From: Oceaniovalibus sp. ACAM 378
GTDB lineage: Bacteria > Pseudomonadota > Alphaproteobacteria > Rhodobacterales > Rhodobacteraceae
Direction: 5' to 3'
Length of the DNA: 64,000 bases
Assembly: GCF_008085915.1 (NCBI RefSeq)
Contig: NZ_VSJK01000006.1
Span: 248,001-312,000 of the forward strand
Shown: piece after piece, positions 44,309 to 54,428 of the stretch
Layout of the letters: each line of letters opens with the position of its first letter
Position numbering within the stretch: position 1 is the stretch's first letter
Translations under genes and position numbers: made by a program
The notes under the pieces: generated by a model
What the model was told of the DNA's origin: nothing
Database searches by the model: none
What the model saw: the letters and a program-made list of their open reading frames with translations, nothing else

Positions 44309-45346
44309 CTAATAGCGGCGCAGGGTATCGCCGGGTTGCAGTTTTGGCGTCAGCTCGATCCGCTTGCCACCCTGAGTGTCCTTGCCGGTGGTGCGGTCAA
44401 CGATGATCTGTGCCGCCGCGCGACCGATCTCGGCCCGTCCTGCATCCATCGTGGCCAGTTGCTTCGGCAGGCCACGCAAGAATTCGACACCGTTGAACCC
44501 GGCCATGCCGATCCGTCCCGGCACATCCATTCCCTTCTCCAGACAATACAGCAACCCGCCGGCGCCGATCATGTCGTTGGAATAATACAGGAAATCGAGA
44601 TCGGGATCGCGCGAGAGGATCGCTTCGGTCATCTCGCGGCCCTTCACCAGAGCCGAGCCGCCTTCATAGAATTCCTGCGCGACCACTTCGAGCCCGGTCT
44701 TGGCCAAAGCCTCGGTAAAGCCTTCAAAGCGTTTGCGGGCACGGAAATCCAGCGGCATCTTGGTGCCGAGGAAACCGATACGCTCGTACCCCTGTTTGAC
44801 GATCGCATTGGCCATTTCGCGGCCCGCGCGGCGATGCGATATGCCGACAACGCTGTCCACAGCCTCGCCGTCCACGTCCATGATCTCGACCACCGGAATG
44901 CCGCTGGCGCGCAGCATCGCCCGCGAAGCGTCGGAATGTTCGAGCCCGGCGATGATCACGCCGGACGGACGCCACGACAACATCTCGTACAGCACGTCCT
45001 CTTCCCGCTCGGGGCGATAGTTGGTGACGCCGACAACCGGTTGCAGATCGGTATTGTCCAGAACCTCGGAAATGCCGGTCATTACCTCGGGGAACACCAT
45101 GTTCGACAGGCTGGGGATGATGACGGCGACAAGATTTACTTGCGACGAAGCCAGAGCGCCGGCGATCTTGTTCGGCACGTATCCCATACGTTTCGCGGCT
45201 TCCTGCACCTTTTTGCGGGTCGCTTCGCTTACATCGCCGCGATTGCGCAACACGCGGCTGACCGTCATTTCGCTGACCCCGGATTCTTCAGAGACGTCGC
45301 GCAGGGTCAGTTGGCGGCGGGGCGGTATTGGCGGAACCTGAGTCAC
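44309..45346 (-). CDS. LacI family transcription regulator (GntR-like)
   Basis: The 345-residue protein has an N-terminal LacI helix-turn-helix (LTLRDVSEESGVSEMTVSRVLRNRGDVSEATRKKV, about residues 13-47, cited here as a region) and a periplasmic-binding-type effector domain with AVIIPSLSNMVFPEVMTGI and FLYYSNDMIGAGGLLYC. It resembles the gluconate repressor GntR branch. A GTG at 45346 with AAAGGA about 10 bp upstream is chosen as start; the frame is open to 45526 but that part is Pro/Arg-rich and not LacI-like. No sugar operon is adjacent, so its targets must be elsewhere. Confidence 0.87.
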   Translation of the reverse strand: MTQVPPIPPRRQLTLRDVSEESGVSEMTVSRVLRNRGDVSEATRKKVQEAAKRMGYVPNKIAGALASSQVNLVAVIIPSLSNMVFPEVMTGISEVLDNTDLQPVVGVTNYRPEREEDVLYEMLSWRPSGVIIAGLEHSDASRAMLRASGIPVVEIMDVDGEAVDSVVGISHRRAGREMANAIVKQGYERIGFLGTKMPLDFRARKRFEGFTEALAKTGLEVVAQEFYEGGSALVKGREMTEAILSRDPDLDFLYYSNDMIGAGGLLYCLEKGMDVPGRIGMAGFNGVEFLRGLPKQLATMDAGRAEIGRAAAQIIVDRTTGKDTQGGKRIELTPKLQPGDTLRRY

Positions 45347-45539
45347 TGGCAGCGCATCCTTTGCGGTATGGCCCGGTTTAGCCGGAAACGCCGGGAGGTT
45401 CCAACCCCCATGCGCATGGGCAAAGCGAATGGTCACCCCCGGCGCGTCGCGATCCCGGTTGTCAAAGCAGAACGGCGCGGTTTCAGGATGACAGCCTGAC
45501 GGTGCGGTTGTAAGAGGGATCTGCACGTCGACAAGCGTC

Positions 45540-45616
45540 GGCCCCGTGGCTCAACTGGATAGAGCAGCCCCCTCCTAAGGGGCAGGTTAGTGGTTCGAAT
45601 CCACTCGGGGTCACCA
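45540..45616 (+). tRNA. tRNA-Arg (anticodon CCU)
   Basis: A full cloverleaf folds from 45540 to 45616: a 7-bp acceptor stem with one G-U pair, D stem GCTC/GAGC, anticodon stem GCCCC/GGGGC with loop CTCCTAA (anticodon CCT at 45574-45576), T stem AGTGG/CCACT with TTCGAAT loop, discriminator A and an encoded CCA. It reads the AGG codon. A strong terminator follows. Confidence 0.96.
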
Positions 45617-45644
45617 TTAAATCAATGAAATCAAATCATTGCGC

Positions 45645-45687
45645 GGCGTCTGTCTGCGCATTTCACAAGACAGACGCCTGGTTTTTT
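45645..45687 (+). terminator. Rho-independent terminator after tRNA-Arg
   Basis: An 11-bp perfect stem (GGCGTCTGTCT at 45645-45655 with its complement at 45668-45678) is followed by TGG and six T. It ends the tRNA transcript and may also serve the convergent rfbA on the other strand. Confidence 0.9.
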
Positions 45688-45753
45688 CGGCTTCTTTCCG
45701 CCAACGTGCATTTAATCCGGCAACCGGTGGTCCTGCCCGCTGTTCGATCGTTC

Positions 45754-46650
<897 letters not shown>

Positions 46651-46820
46651 GAAATCTGTTCCTGGTTCAATCGGGTTGTCGCATCAGCCCGTCGGGGCCG
46701 CGAGTTTCGCTGTAACGTGGGATATCGTCGGAATGCTATTGCGTGACGGTATCGAACAACGCCTAGTCATCCCTCGCACGATGGTAAGGCTTACGCGCCT
46801 GCGTTGTAGTCCGGTGCGTA

Positions 46821-47675
46821 TCAGTTGGCACGATTAAGTTCTTCAAGCACATCCCGCAGTCCTGCGCGCCAGTCGGGCCGCTCGATGCCAAAAGTCCGTG
46901 TCAGGCTGTCGCAGTTCATCCGTGAATTGGCGGGGCGGGGCGCAGGCGTCGGATAGTCGCGGGCAGGGATGCCGGTGACAGTCACAGGTTTGCCCGCCTG
47001 TGCGAAAATCTCGGTCGCAAACCCGGCCCAGCTCACATCCGGGGAGCCGGAAAAGTGATAGATGCCCGATTTGTCGGCGCCAGCGCGCAGTGCCTCGGCC
47101 ATGGTCAGACAGGCGGCGGCGATGGCGGCGGCGGGGGTTGGGCCGCCGATCTGGTCATTGACGACGTTCAACGCATCGCGGGTTTCGGCCAGTCTGAGCA
47201 TCGTTTTGACGAAGTTGCCGCCGTGTGCGGAAAAGACCCAGGATGTGCGCAGGATGCCATATGTGCCGCCCCCTGCGCACACCGCCTCTTCGCCCGCGAG
47301 TTTTGAGCGACCATAGGCCCCCAATGGCGCGGTGGGGTGATCTGCGGCGAAAGGATCGGATCCCTGACCGTCAAAAACATAGTCGGTCGAGATATGGACG
47401 AAAGGAATCCCGAGTTTGGCACAGATCCGCGCCATCGCGCCGGGGGCTGTGCCGTTGACTGTGGTCGCCAGCGGCTCGTCGGATTCGGCCTTATCCACTG
47501 CGGTATAGGCGGCGGCGTTGATCACCGCCACAGGGCGGTGGGTTCGGATCGCTTCGGCACAACCCTCTGGATCGGACAGATCAGCGCTGTCGCGTCCCAG
47601 ATACACCGCTTCGGGCGCAAGGCGATGCAGCTCTTGCGCCACCTGACCGGTCTTGCCAAAGATCAAAAGGGTCAT
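46821..47675 (-). CDS. rfbD: dTDP-4-dehydrorhamnose reductase
   Basis: RfbD performs the final reduction to dTDP-L-rhamnose with NAD(P)H. The 284-residue protein has the Rossmann motif LIFGKTGQVAQEL (residues 3-15), the SDR catalytic YGRSKLAGE, and HISTDYVFDG. It lies 170 bp upstream of rfbA on the same strand, and that gap shows nothing I can name. Confidence 0.94.
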   Translation of the reverse strand: MTLLIFGKTGQVAQELHRLAPEAVYLGRDSADLSDPEGCAEAIRTHRPVAVINAAAYTAVDKAESDEPLATTVNGTAPGAMARICAKLGIPFVHISTDYVFDGQGSDPFAADHPTAPLGAYGRSKLAGEEAVCAGGGTYGILRTSWVFSAHGGNFVKTMLRLAETRDALNVVNDQIGGPTPAAAIAAACLTMAEALRAGADKSGIYHFSGSPDVSWAGFATEIFAQAGKPVTVTGIPARDYPTPAPRPANSRMNCDSLTRTFGIERPDWRAGLRDVLEELNRAN

Positions 47676-47787
47676 GAAGGCTCCTGTGGTGGTATCGAGG
47701 GATCGTGAAATTGCGAATCCGGCGCGTTATCGTATCTGCACCGGGTTTGGTTGTCGTCGATCTGGGGCGATCTGCGCGATATTGCCG

Positions 47788-48513
47788 TCAGGACGGGGCG
47801 CGGCTGTCAATCCAGGCCACCGCCTCGTCCCATTCGGCCAGAGGCAGGCGGTCGATGTTTTCGTACAGCCAGCCGAACCTTTCGTTCAGCAATTCGCTCT
47901 CCATATCCGCCAGCGGTTCGGCACCCGGATCGACCTGCAACAGGCCGACGCCGTGGTCGATCAGCACCAGCCGGAAATCGAGCCCCTGCGTCGCCGCGAT
48001 TTCCATCGCGACCTTCCACACATCGCCGGTCCACCCCAGATGCATGCGGGGCATGTGTTCCTGTTTCCAGTTGGTCGGCATCAGATCATGCAGCGCGATC
48101 CAGCCGCCCGGTTTCAGGCAGGCCAGCGCGTTGATCAAATCGCGGTGGACTTGGGTGTATTCATGCAGCCCGTCGATCCAGATGAAGTCAAACTTCTTGC
48201 TATTGGTGTCAAAGAAATCGTCTGACGTCAGACGAACCGTGCCGCCCTTGACCGGATCGACTCCGGTCTTGTCGCTGATCGGCAGTGCATCGAACAGGTC
48301 ATTGCCGCCGCAGCCGATTTCCAGATAGGCGCAATCCATCGGCAGTTTGCGCAGGACATAATTAACCAGCGCGACGCGATTGTGATGAACGTCTTTCCAA
48401 TTCCACTTGAAACCCTTGGGATAGGCGTTGCTTTGGAAATGCTGCGCGATCTTGCGGCGACCCTCGCCATCGAGATCTTCAAACGGTTTCGTCAAGAAAT
48501 CAGCGTCGTTCAT
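47788..48513 (-). CDS. Class I SAM-dependent methyltransferase in the rhamnose cassette
   Basis: The ATG at 48513 has an AAGGAA site and gives a 241-residue protein; the longer frame to 48825 is rejected because it overlaps rfbB. It has a methyltransferase motif I (YLEIGCGGNDLFDALP, about residues 64-79), a FDFIWIDGLHEYTQVHRDL segment and GGWIALHDLMP. These are features of the Methyltransf_24 group acting on small molecules or sugars. Its place between rfbB and rfbD suggests it methylates a surface polysaccharide, perhaps a rhamnose or a chain terminus, but that is inference. Confidence 0.82.
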   Translation of the reverse strand: MNDADFLTKPFEDLDGEGRRKIAQHFQSNAYPKGFKWNWKDVHHNRVALVNYVLRKLPMDCAYLEIGCGGNDLFDALPISDKTGVDPVKGGTVRLTSDDFFDTNSKKFDFIWIDGLHEYTQVHRDLINALACLKPGGWIALHDLMPTNWKQEHMPRMHLGWTGDVWKVAMEIAATQGLDFRLVLIDHGVGLLQVDPGAEPLADMESELLNERFGWLYENIDRLPLAEWDEAVAWIDSRAPS

Positions 48514-48743
48514 CCGGAAAATTCCTTTTTCGATCCTTACATCGCTCGCAGGCGGTCGGTCCTGCCTATCCCTGCCATATGTGCAAACCTGAGCAAAGGC
48601 TACTTTTTCGGACCAAGCGGGAAATCCCGGGTTTCCGGTGGAACCTGCCGTTCTGCAGTTCTTGCGGCGCAATCCCGCGGGCAAATCAACCCTGTGCCCG
48701 CCAGATCTGAATGGCGGGCACAGGATCGTATCGGGTGCATTCG

Positions 48744-49784
48744 TTACCCGGCCTTGCCCAGCCGCTCGCCCACGCCTTGCCGGGTTTGCAGCGCGCGCCA
48801 CCAGCTTTCGTTGTCCAGATACCACTGCACGGTCAGTTCCAGACCTTCGGCCAGAGTGACCGAAGGACGCCAGTTCATTTCGTCGCGCATGCGCTTTGGA
48901 TCGATCGCATAGCGGGCATCGTGCCCCGGACGGTCGGTGACAAAGGTGATCTGATCTGCATAGGGTGCCTTGGCCGGGCGCTTTTCGTCGAGAATGGTGC
49001 AGATCGTCTTCACCAGATCGATATTGCGCGCTTCGTTCTCGCCGCCGATGTTATAGGACCGGCCGATCTCGCCGTTTGCCACCACCAGCAAAAGAGCGTC
49101 GGCGTGATCTTCGACATAGAGCCAATCGCGCACATTGTCGCCCGCGCCGTAAATTGGGATTTCCTTGCCCGCCAACGCGTTCAGAATGACCACGGGAACC
49201 AGCTTTTCGGGAAAGTGGAACGGGCCATAGTTGTTGGAACAATTGGTCAGCACCACCGGCAGACCATAGGTTTCGTGCCATGCGCGCACCAGATGGTCGG
49301 ACCCGGCCTTGGACGCAGAATACGGGCTGCGCGGATCATAGGGGGTTTCTTCGGTGAACTGGCCGGTTTCGCCCAGCGATCCGAACACCTCATCCGTCGA
49401 GATGTGGTGAAAGCGGAACGTCTCGGGCCGTTCTTTCGCGTTCCAGTATGCCCGCGCGGCCTCAAGCAGGTGAAAGGTGCCCATGATGTTGGTGTCGATG
49501 AAGGTGCCGGGGCCGTCGATCGACCGGTCGACATGGGATTCTGCCGCCAGATGCATCACTGCGTCAGGTTCATGTGTGGCAAAAATCCGGTCCAGCGCAG
49601 CGCGGTCACGGATATCGGCCTGTTCGAACGCATAGAGCGGGCTGTCGGCCACGCTGGCCACATTGTCGAGACAGGCGGCATAGGTCAGCGCATCGAGGTT
49701 GACCACGGAATGCCCCTGCGCAATGGCGCGACGCACCACCGCAGACCCGATGAACCCGGCACCGCCGGTGACAAGCAGCTTCAT
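48744..49784 (-). CDS. rfbB: dTDP-glucose 4,6-dehydratase
   Basis: RfbB converts dTDP-glucose to dTDP-4-keto-6-deoxyglucose with bound NAD+. The 346-residue protein has the Rossmann motif [17 protein letters not shown] (residues 5-21), [15 protein letters not shown], the SDR active site [15 protein letters not shown] and the [13 protein letters not shown] segment. rfbC overlaps its start by ATGA. A 230-bp gap before the methyltransferase gene shows nothing recognisable. Confidence 0.96.
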   Translation of the reverse strand: MKLLVTGGAGFIGSAVVRRAIAQGHSVVNLDALTYAACLDNVASVADSPLYAFEQADIRDRAALDRIFATHEPDAVMHLAAESHVDRSIDGPGTFIDTNIMGTFHLLEAARAYWNAKERPETFRFHHISTDEVFGSLGETGQFTEETPYDPRSPYSASKAGSDHLVRAWHETYGLPVVLTNCSNNYGPFHFPEKLVPVVILNALAGKEIPIYGAGDNVRDWLYVEDHADALLLVVANGEIGRSYNIGGENEARNIDLVKTICTILDEKRPAKAPYADQITFVTDRPGHDARYAIDPKRMRDEMNWRPSVTLAEGLELTVQWYLDNESWWRALQTRQGVGERLGKAG

Positions 49785-50371
49785 TCTACGGCTCCCTTAG
49801 TTGTGCCCGATCCCTCAAAAACAAAGGGACTTTCGAGCCTATCGAGTCCGCCAGCTTCGGCATCCTTGCCTGACAGCACCGGCGCAACCCCGTCCATCGC
49901 CCATTCGATGCCGATGGCCGGATCGTTCCACAACAGCGCACCTTCGGTTTCGGGCGCGTAATAGTCCGAGCATTTATAAACGATTTCAGTTTCCGGAGCG
50001 CGGGTGACAAAACCATGAGCAAATCCGGCAGGCACAAGCAATTGGCGACCGTTCTCAAAACTCAGCTCGGTCCCGAACCATTGCCCGTACGTGGGCGAGC
50101 CCTTGCGGATGTCCACGGCCACATCAAACAGCGCACCGCGACCGCAGCGCACCAGTTTGTCCTGAGCGTGGGGCGGCGCCTGAAAGTGCAACCCGCGCAC
50201 CGTGCCCGGCGTCATCGACAGGGAATGATTGTCCTGAACGAACTCGATATCGATACCCGCCTTCGCAAGTGCTGCGCGGCTGTAACTTTCCGAAAAGAAC
50301 CCACGATGATCGCCGAACCGCCCCGGCGTGATGACAATGACGCCCGGCAGGGGTGTTTGATCGATTTTCAC
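49781..50371 (-). CDS. rfbC: dTDP-4-dehydrorhamnose 3,5-epimerase
   Basis: RfbC epimerises C3 and C5 of the 4-keto sugar. The 196-residue cupin has [15 protein letters not shown] (residues 22-36), [21 protein letters not shown] with the catalytic His, and GFAHGFVT. It is the first gene of the minus-strand rhamnose cassette, and the promoter should lie in the 179-bp gap to pheT. Confidence 0.95.
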   Translation of the reverse strand: MKIDQTPLPGVIVITPGRFGDHRGFFSESYSRAALAKAGIDIEFVQDNHSLSMTPGTVRGLHFQAPPHAQDKLVRCGRGALFDVAVDIRKGSPTYGQWFGTELSFENGRQLLVPAGFAHGFVTRAPETEIVYKCSDYYAPETEGALLWNDPAIGIEWAMDGVAPVLSGKDAEAGGLDRLESPFVFEGSGTTKGAVE

Positions 50372-50550
50372 GAATGCTGTCCCTTGGAATGAATTTCACA
50401 GATCTGCGGGACTATTAGCAACGACATTGACCAGTAGCAACGACACCTGCCAGCACTCTTAGTGCCAATCCGCGTCCAGGCCTGACCCCTTTCACCTGTG
50501 GCAACCGCCTGTTATGGGATGCGCCGAACCCGATTGACCGGATGGCGCCC

Positions 50551-52947
50551 ATGAAATTCACTCTCTCCTGGCTGAAACAGCACCTTGAAACCGAGGCAAC
50601 GGTGGATGAAATCACCGACACGCTGACCGATCTCGGACTTGAGGTCGAAGGCGTGGAAAACCCCGCCGAACGTTTGGGGGCCTTCACGCTTGGATATGTG
50701 AAGAGTGCCGAAAAGCATCCCGATGCCGACCGGTTGAATGTCTGTCAGGTGGATACCGGCGACGGAATCAGCCAGATCATCTGTGGTGCCGCCAATGCCC
50801 GCGCGGGCATCACCGTCGTGGTGGCGCGGCCCGGCACCTATGTTCCCGGCATCGACACGACGATTCAGGTGGGCAAGATCCGTGGCATCGAATCGCACGG
50901 GATGATGTGTTCCGAGCGTGAGATGGAGCTGTCGGAAGAACACGACGGCATCATCGAACTGGCCACCGGGACCGTGGGGCAGCGGTTCACCGATTGGCTG
51001 GCCGAACATGACCCGGCGCGCGTTGATCCGGTGATCGAGATTGCGATCACCCCGAACCGCCCCGACGCTTTGGGCGTGCGGGGCATCGCCCGCGATTTGG
51101 CGGCGCGGGGCTTGGGCACCCTGAAACCCGACACGATTGAACCTGTGGCGGGCGGATTCCCTTGCCCGGTTTCTGTGACGATTGATGACGACACATTAGA
51201 TGGCTGCCCGCTGTTCACTGGTCGGTTGATCCGTGGTGTCAAGAACGGGCCGTCGCCGCAATGGCTGCAACAGCGGCTCAAGGCGATCGGGCTGCGGCCA
51301 ATTTCGGCGCTGGTGGATATCACCAACTTCTTCACCTTCGACCGCAATCGCCCGCTGCATGTGTTCGACGCCGACAAGGTATCGGGCGGATTACGGGTGC
51401 ACCGCGTCGCGGGTGGCGAAACCCTGATGGCGCTGGACGACAAGGAATACACATTCAAGCCTGACATGATGGCGATTTCCGACGATAGCGGCGCACAAAG
51501 CATCGCCGGGATCATGGGCGGGGCTGCGTCGGGGGTTACCGATGAAACGGTGAATGTGTTTCTCGAATCCGCCTTCTGGGACAGTGTGACCATCGCACAC
51601 ACCGGGCGTGCGCTGAAAATCAACTCGGATGCGCGATACCGGTTCGAACGGGGCGTCGATCCGGAATTCACCTTGCCGGGGCTGGAACTGGCCACCGCGA
51701 TGATTATGGATCTGTGCGGCGGCGAAGCTTCCGAAGTGGTGGTCGCCGGCGCAGTGCCCGATCATGCGCGGGCCTACCGGCTCGACACCGACCGGGTGCA
51801 AAGCCTTGTGGGCATGGAAATTCCGGCGGAAACTCAGCGCGCGACTCTGGGCGCGCTGGGCTTTGTGATGGACGGCGACATGGCGCAGGTGCCCGCATGG
51901 CGGCCCGATGTGCAGGGCGGCGCCGATCTGGTCGAAGAGGTGGCGCGCATTGCTTCCCTGACCCGCCTGAAGGGGCAGCCGCTCGCGCGGGTGCAGGCAG
52001 GTGTGCCAAAGCCGATTCTGACACCGGTGCAAAAGCGCGAGCAGATGGCGCGGCGTACACTTGGGGCTTTGGGCTACAACGAATGCGTCACCTACAGCTT
52101 TGTTGATGGTGCCTCGGCGGCGCTGTTTGGGGGCGGTGACGAAGCGACCCGGGTGGAAAATCCGATTTCGGCCGACCTTTCGCATATGCGCCCGGCGCTT
52201 TTGCCCGGGCTGTTGCAGGCGGTGCGACGCAATCAGGCGCGCGGCATCGCTGACATGGCCTTGTTCGAGGTCGGCCCGGCCTTTCAAGGCGGTGAACCGG
52301 GCGAACAGCACCTGCTGGCCACTGGCCTGCTGATCGGGAGGACCGGGCCAAAGGATGTGCACGGCGATTCGCGCGGCGTCGATCTTTACGACGTGAAGGC
52401 CGACGCCGAAGCGGTGCTGGCCGCGATCGGTGCGCCGGCCAAGGTGCAGATCCTGCGCGGCGCAGAGCCGTGGTGGCATCCGGGCCGCCACGGGATGATC
52501 TGTCTCGGACCGAAAAAGGTGCTGGGCGTGTTTGGCGAACTGCACCCCAAGGTGCTGCGGGCAATGGGGATCAAGGGTTCGGTCATGGCCTTTACGATTT
52601 GGCCCGAACAGGTGCCCCTGCCGCGCCAGACCGGGGCGGCGCGCCCGCCGTTGCGGGGCAGCGATCTGCAATCGGTCGAGCGTGACTTTGCCTTTGTCGT
52701 GGATGCCGGGGTCGAGGCGCTGACACTGGTCAACGCGGCGGCAGGGGCGGACAAGGCTTTGATTTCTGACGTGAGAATCTTCGATCAGTTCGTCGGCGGC
52801 TCGCTGGGCGAGGGACGCAAGTCGCTGGCGATCACGGTGCGGCTGCAACCGAAGGATGCAACACTGACCGAAAAAGAGATCGAGGCGGTTTCGGCCCGAA
52901 TCGTCGAAAAGGTGGCCAAAGCCACAGGCGGCGCGCTGCGCGGCTGA
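50551..52947 (+). CDS. pheT: Phenylalanyl-tRNA synthetase beta subunit
   Basis: PheT with PheS charges tRNA-Phe. The 798-residue protein starts MKFTLSWLKQHLETEA, the family N-terminus; an ATG three codons earlier (50542) is possible. Domain order is tRNA-binding (about residues 40-150), B3/4 editing (about 200-370), B5 and core (about 400-690), and the anticodon-binding FDX-ACB domain at the C-terminus. pheS is not next to it: the gene upstream is divergent rfbC. A 21-bp hairpin follows the stop. Confidence 0.96.
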   Translation: MKFTLSWLKQHLETEATVDEITDTLTDLGLEVEGVENPAERLGAFTLGYVKSAEKHPDADRLNVCQVDTGDGISQIICGAANARAGITVVVARPGTYVPGIDTTIQVGKIRGIESHGMMCSEREMELSEEHDGIIELATGTVGQRFTDWLAEHDPARVDPVIEIAITPNRPDALGVRGIARDLAARGLGTLKPDTIEPVAGGFPCPVSVTIDDDTLDGCPLFTGRLIRGVKNGPSPQWLQQRLKAIGLRPISALVDITNFFTFDRNRPLHVFDADKVSGGLRVHRVAGGETLMALDDKEYTFKPDMMAISDDSGAQSIAGIMGGAASGVTDETVNVFLESAFWDSVTIAHTGRALKINSDARYRFERGVDPEFTLPGLELATAMIMDLCGGEASEVVVAGAVPDHARAYRLDTDRVQSLVGMEIPAETQRATLGALGFVMDGDMAQVPAWRPDVQGGADLVEEVARIASLTRLKGQPLARVQAGVPKPILTPVQKREQMARRTLGALGYNECVTYSFVDGASAALFGGGDEATRVENPISADLSHMRPALLPGLLQAVRRNQARGIADMALFEVGPAFQGGEPGEQHLLATGLLIGRTGPKDVHGDSRGVDLYDVKADAEAVLAAIGAPAKVQILRGAEPWWHPGRHGMICLGPKKVLGVFGELHPKVLRAMGIKGSVMAFTIWPEQVPLPRQTGAARPPLRGSDLQSVERDFAFVVDAGVEALTLVNAAAGADKALISDVRIFDQFVGGSLGEGRKSLAITVRLQPKDATLTEKEIEAVSARIVEKVAKATGGALRG

Positions 52948-52949
52948 AG

Positions 52950-53014
52950 CCTCATCGGTCCTGCGTCCCTCTTCGGCGACCCAAGGCCCGAAAAGGGACG
53001 CAGGACCGATGAGG
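52950..53014. terminator. 21-bp perfect inverted repeat after pheT
   Basis: Arms at 52950-52970 (starting CCTCATCGGTCC) and 52994-53014 are perfectly complementary over 21 bp. The 23-nt loop adds an inner stem TTCGG/CCGAA after one mismatch. It begins 3 bp after the pheT stop and ends 6 bp before the SRP RNA promoter. It has no T run. It probably ends pheT transcription and insulates the RNA gene. Confidence 0.65.
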
Positions 53015-53020
53015 GGCCGC

Positions 53021-53049
53021 TTGAAACCCGCCGACGGGGACGATATATA
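53021..53049 (+). promoter_or_regulatory. Promoter of the SRP RNA gene
   Basis: TTGAAA at 53021-53026 and TATATA at 53044-53049 are 17 bp apart, a good housekeeping sigma match and unusually A/T-rich for this genome. The RNA begins within a few bases downstream. Confidence 0.7.
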
Positions 53050-53052
53050 ACC

Positions 53053-53152
53053 GGTGAGAGGTTGGCGCGGGCAGGCACCTCGCCAACCCGGTCAGGTCCG
53101 GAAGGAAGCAGCCGTAACGAGCCCCGCTTGGGTCGTTGTCCAGCCTCTCACC
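53053..53152 (+). ncRNA. ffs: 4.5S signal recognition particle RNA (bacterial small SRP)
   Basis: The region contains the invariant SRP RNA core GGTCAGGTCCGGAAGGAAGC followed by AGCC (53090-53113), which forms the symmetric loop and GGAA tetraloop bound by Ffh. The ends GGTGAGAGG and CCTCTCACC pair to close the long hairpin, giving about 100 nt. With Ffh it targets membrane proteins to the translocon. Ends are accurate to about 3 nt. Confidence 0.97.
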
Positions 53153-53156
53153 CCAA

Positions 53157-53181
53157 TCTCCTTCGGTAAGGGAGGGTTTTT
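53157..53181 (+). terminator. Rho-independent terminator of the SRP RNA
   Basis: A short stem (CTCCTT with AAGGGAG, one bulge) and CGGT loop are followed by GG and TTTTT ending at 53181. Confidence 0.75.
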
Positions 53182-53304
53182 CGATGAATGTGATTCAGAT
53201 CCTCCCACGGGCCCGCGTCTGATTCCCCCGGCGCGAATCATGCCGTCTGACCGAGGCTCGCATCCGCTTTGGTGGTATCGCCGTGCAGTGTTGGGCATGA
53301 TCCA

Positions 53305-54351
53305 GTGACCCAGCCATTTTCTCTCGACGATCTGGGGTGGGCGGCGCATTTTTCTTCGCAGCTTGAACTTTCCGAGGCCGAAACCCTTGTTCCTGCCCGT
53401 GTGACCGGTGTTCTGCGCGACCGGGTTCAGGGGTTGACGGCCAGCGGCGCGCCTCTGCTGTATCTGCCTTCAGACGAAAGCGCGGGCGAATATGCGGTCG
53501 GCGACTGGGTTCTGTACGATCCTGAAACCAACCGTATCACCCGGCGGCTTGACCGGCTGTCATTGTTGCAGCGGCGCGCCGCGGGCACGGGGCGGGAAAC
53601 CCAGTTGATCGCCGCCAATATCGACACATTGTTCATCGTCACCTCCTGCAACGCCGATTTCAACCCCGCGCGGCTGGAGCGGTATCTGGTGCTTGCCGCC
53701 GAGGCCGGGGTGTCACCGGTGATCGTATTGACCAAGGCCGACACCTGCGACGACGTCGATACCTATGTTGCCGAGGCCCGCGCCGTTGCCCGCCACATCC
53801 CGGTCGAGGCGGTGAACGCCAAGTCACCCGAAACCGCCGATGTGCTGGCTGGATGGCTGGGCCGGGGCCGGACCGGTGCTTTGCTGGGATCTTCGGGGGT
53901 GGGTAAAACGACCCTGCTGAATGCGTTGACCGGGGGGTTAGAAGCCACCGCTGACATCCGCGAGGATGACGCGCGGGGTCGTCACACCACCACGGCGCGC
54001 GGTTTGTTCGCCGCCCGGGGCGGTGCCTGGCTGGTCGACACGCCGGGGATGCGGGCGGTGCGGCTGACCGATGCGGCAGACGGGATCGACACGGTCTTCT
54101 CTGATCTGGTGGAACTGGCTGGGCGCTGCCGATTCAATGATTGCGCCCATGTCGGCGAACCCGGATGCGCGGTTCAGGCGGCCATTGCGGCGGGTGAAAT
54201 TGATCCCGTCCGGCTGGCCCGTTGGCAGAAACTGACCGGTGAAGAGGCCGAAAACACCGCCACGCTGCATCAGGCGCGACAACGGGGCCGGGCGAAAAGC
54301 CGCATCTATCGTCAGGCCAAAGAGAACCGGCAGCGCAAAGAAGGGATCTGA
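53305..54351 (+). CDS. rsgA: Ribosome small-subunit biogenesis GTPase RsgA
   Basis: RsgA is a late 30S maturation GTPase. The 348-residue protein has an OB-fold N-terminus and a circularly permuted GTPase domain, with G4 VLTKAD preceding G1 LGSSGVGKTTLLNAL and G3 DTPGM, then a zinc-binding C-terminus CRFNDCAHVGEPGC. The GTG at 53305 is chosen because it gives MTQPFSLDDLGW, close to the family start; no strong ribosome-binding site is visible. The C-terminal tail is basic. Confidence 0.93.
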   Translation: MTQPFSLDDLGWAAHFSSQLELSEAETLVPARVTGVLRDRVQGLTASGAPLLYLPSDESAGEYAVGDWVLYDPETNRITRRLDRLSLLQRRAAGTGRETQLIAANIDTLFIVTSCNADFNPARLERYLVLAAEAGVSPVIVLTKADTCDDVDTYVAEARAVARHIPVEAVNAKSPETADVLAGWLGRGRTGALLGSSGVGKTTLLNALTGGLEATADIREDDARGRHTTTARGLFAARGGAWLVDTPGMRAVRLTDAADGIDTVFSDLVELAGRCRFNDCAHVGEPGCAVQAAIAAGEIDPVRLARWQKLTGEEAENTATLHQARQRGRAKSRIYRQAKENRQRKEGI

Positions 54352-54371
54352 TCCGGCGGTCGCAACCACGA

Positions 54372-54402
54372 TATCTTTCGCGTTGAAGTGTCGCGAAAGA
54401 TA
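54372..54402. terminator. Hairpin between convergent rsgA and ankyrin gene
   Basis: An 11-bp perfect stem (TATCTTTCGCG at 54372-54382 with its complement at 54392-54402) and 9-nt loop lie between two convergent stops. It could serve both strands. There is no long T run. Confidence 0.6.
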
Positions 54403-54428
54403 CCGATGATCCGCCGTATCCCTGAATA

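Noticed and set aside
45540-45616. tRNA-Arg as an attachment site for an integrated element
   Set aside because: I found no second copy of its 3' end and no integrase in the window, so no attachment site is claimed.
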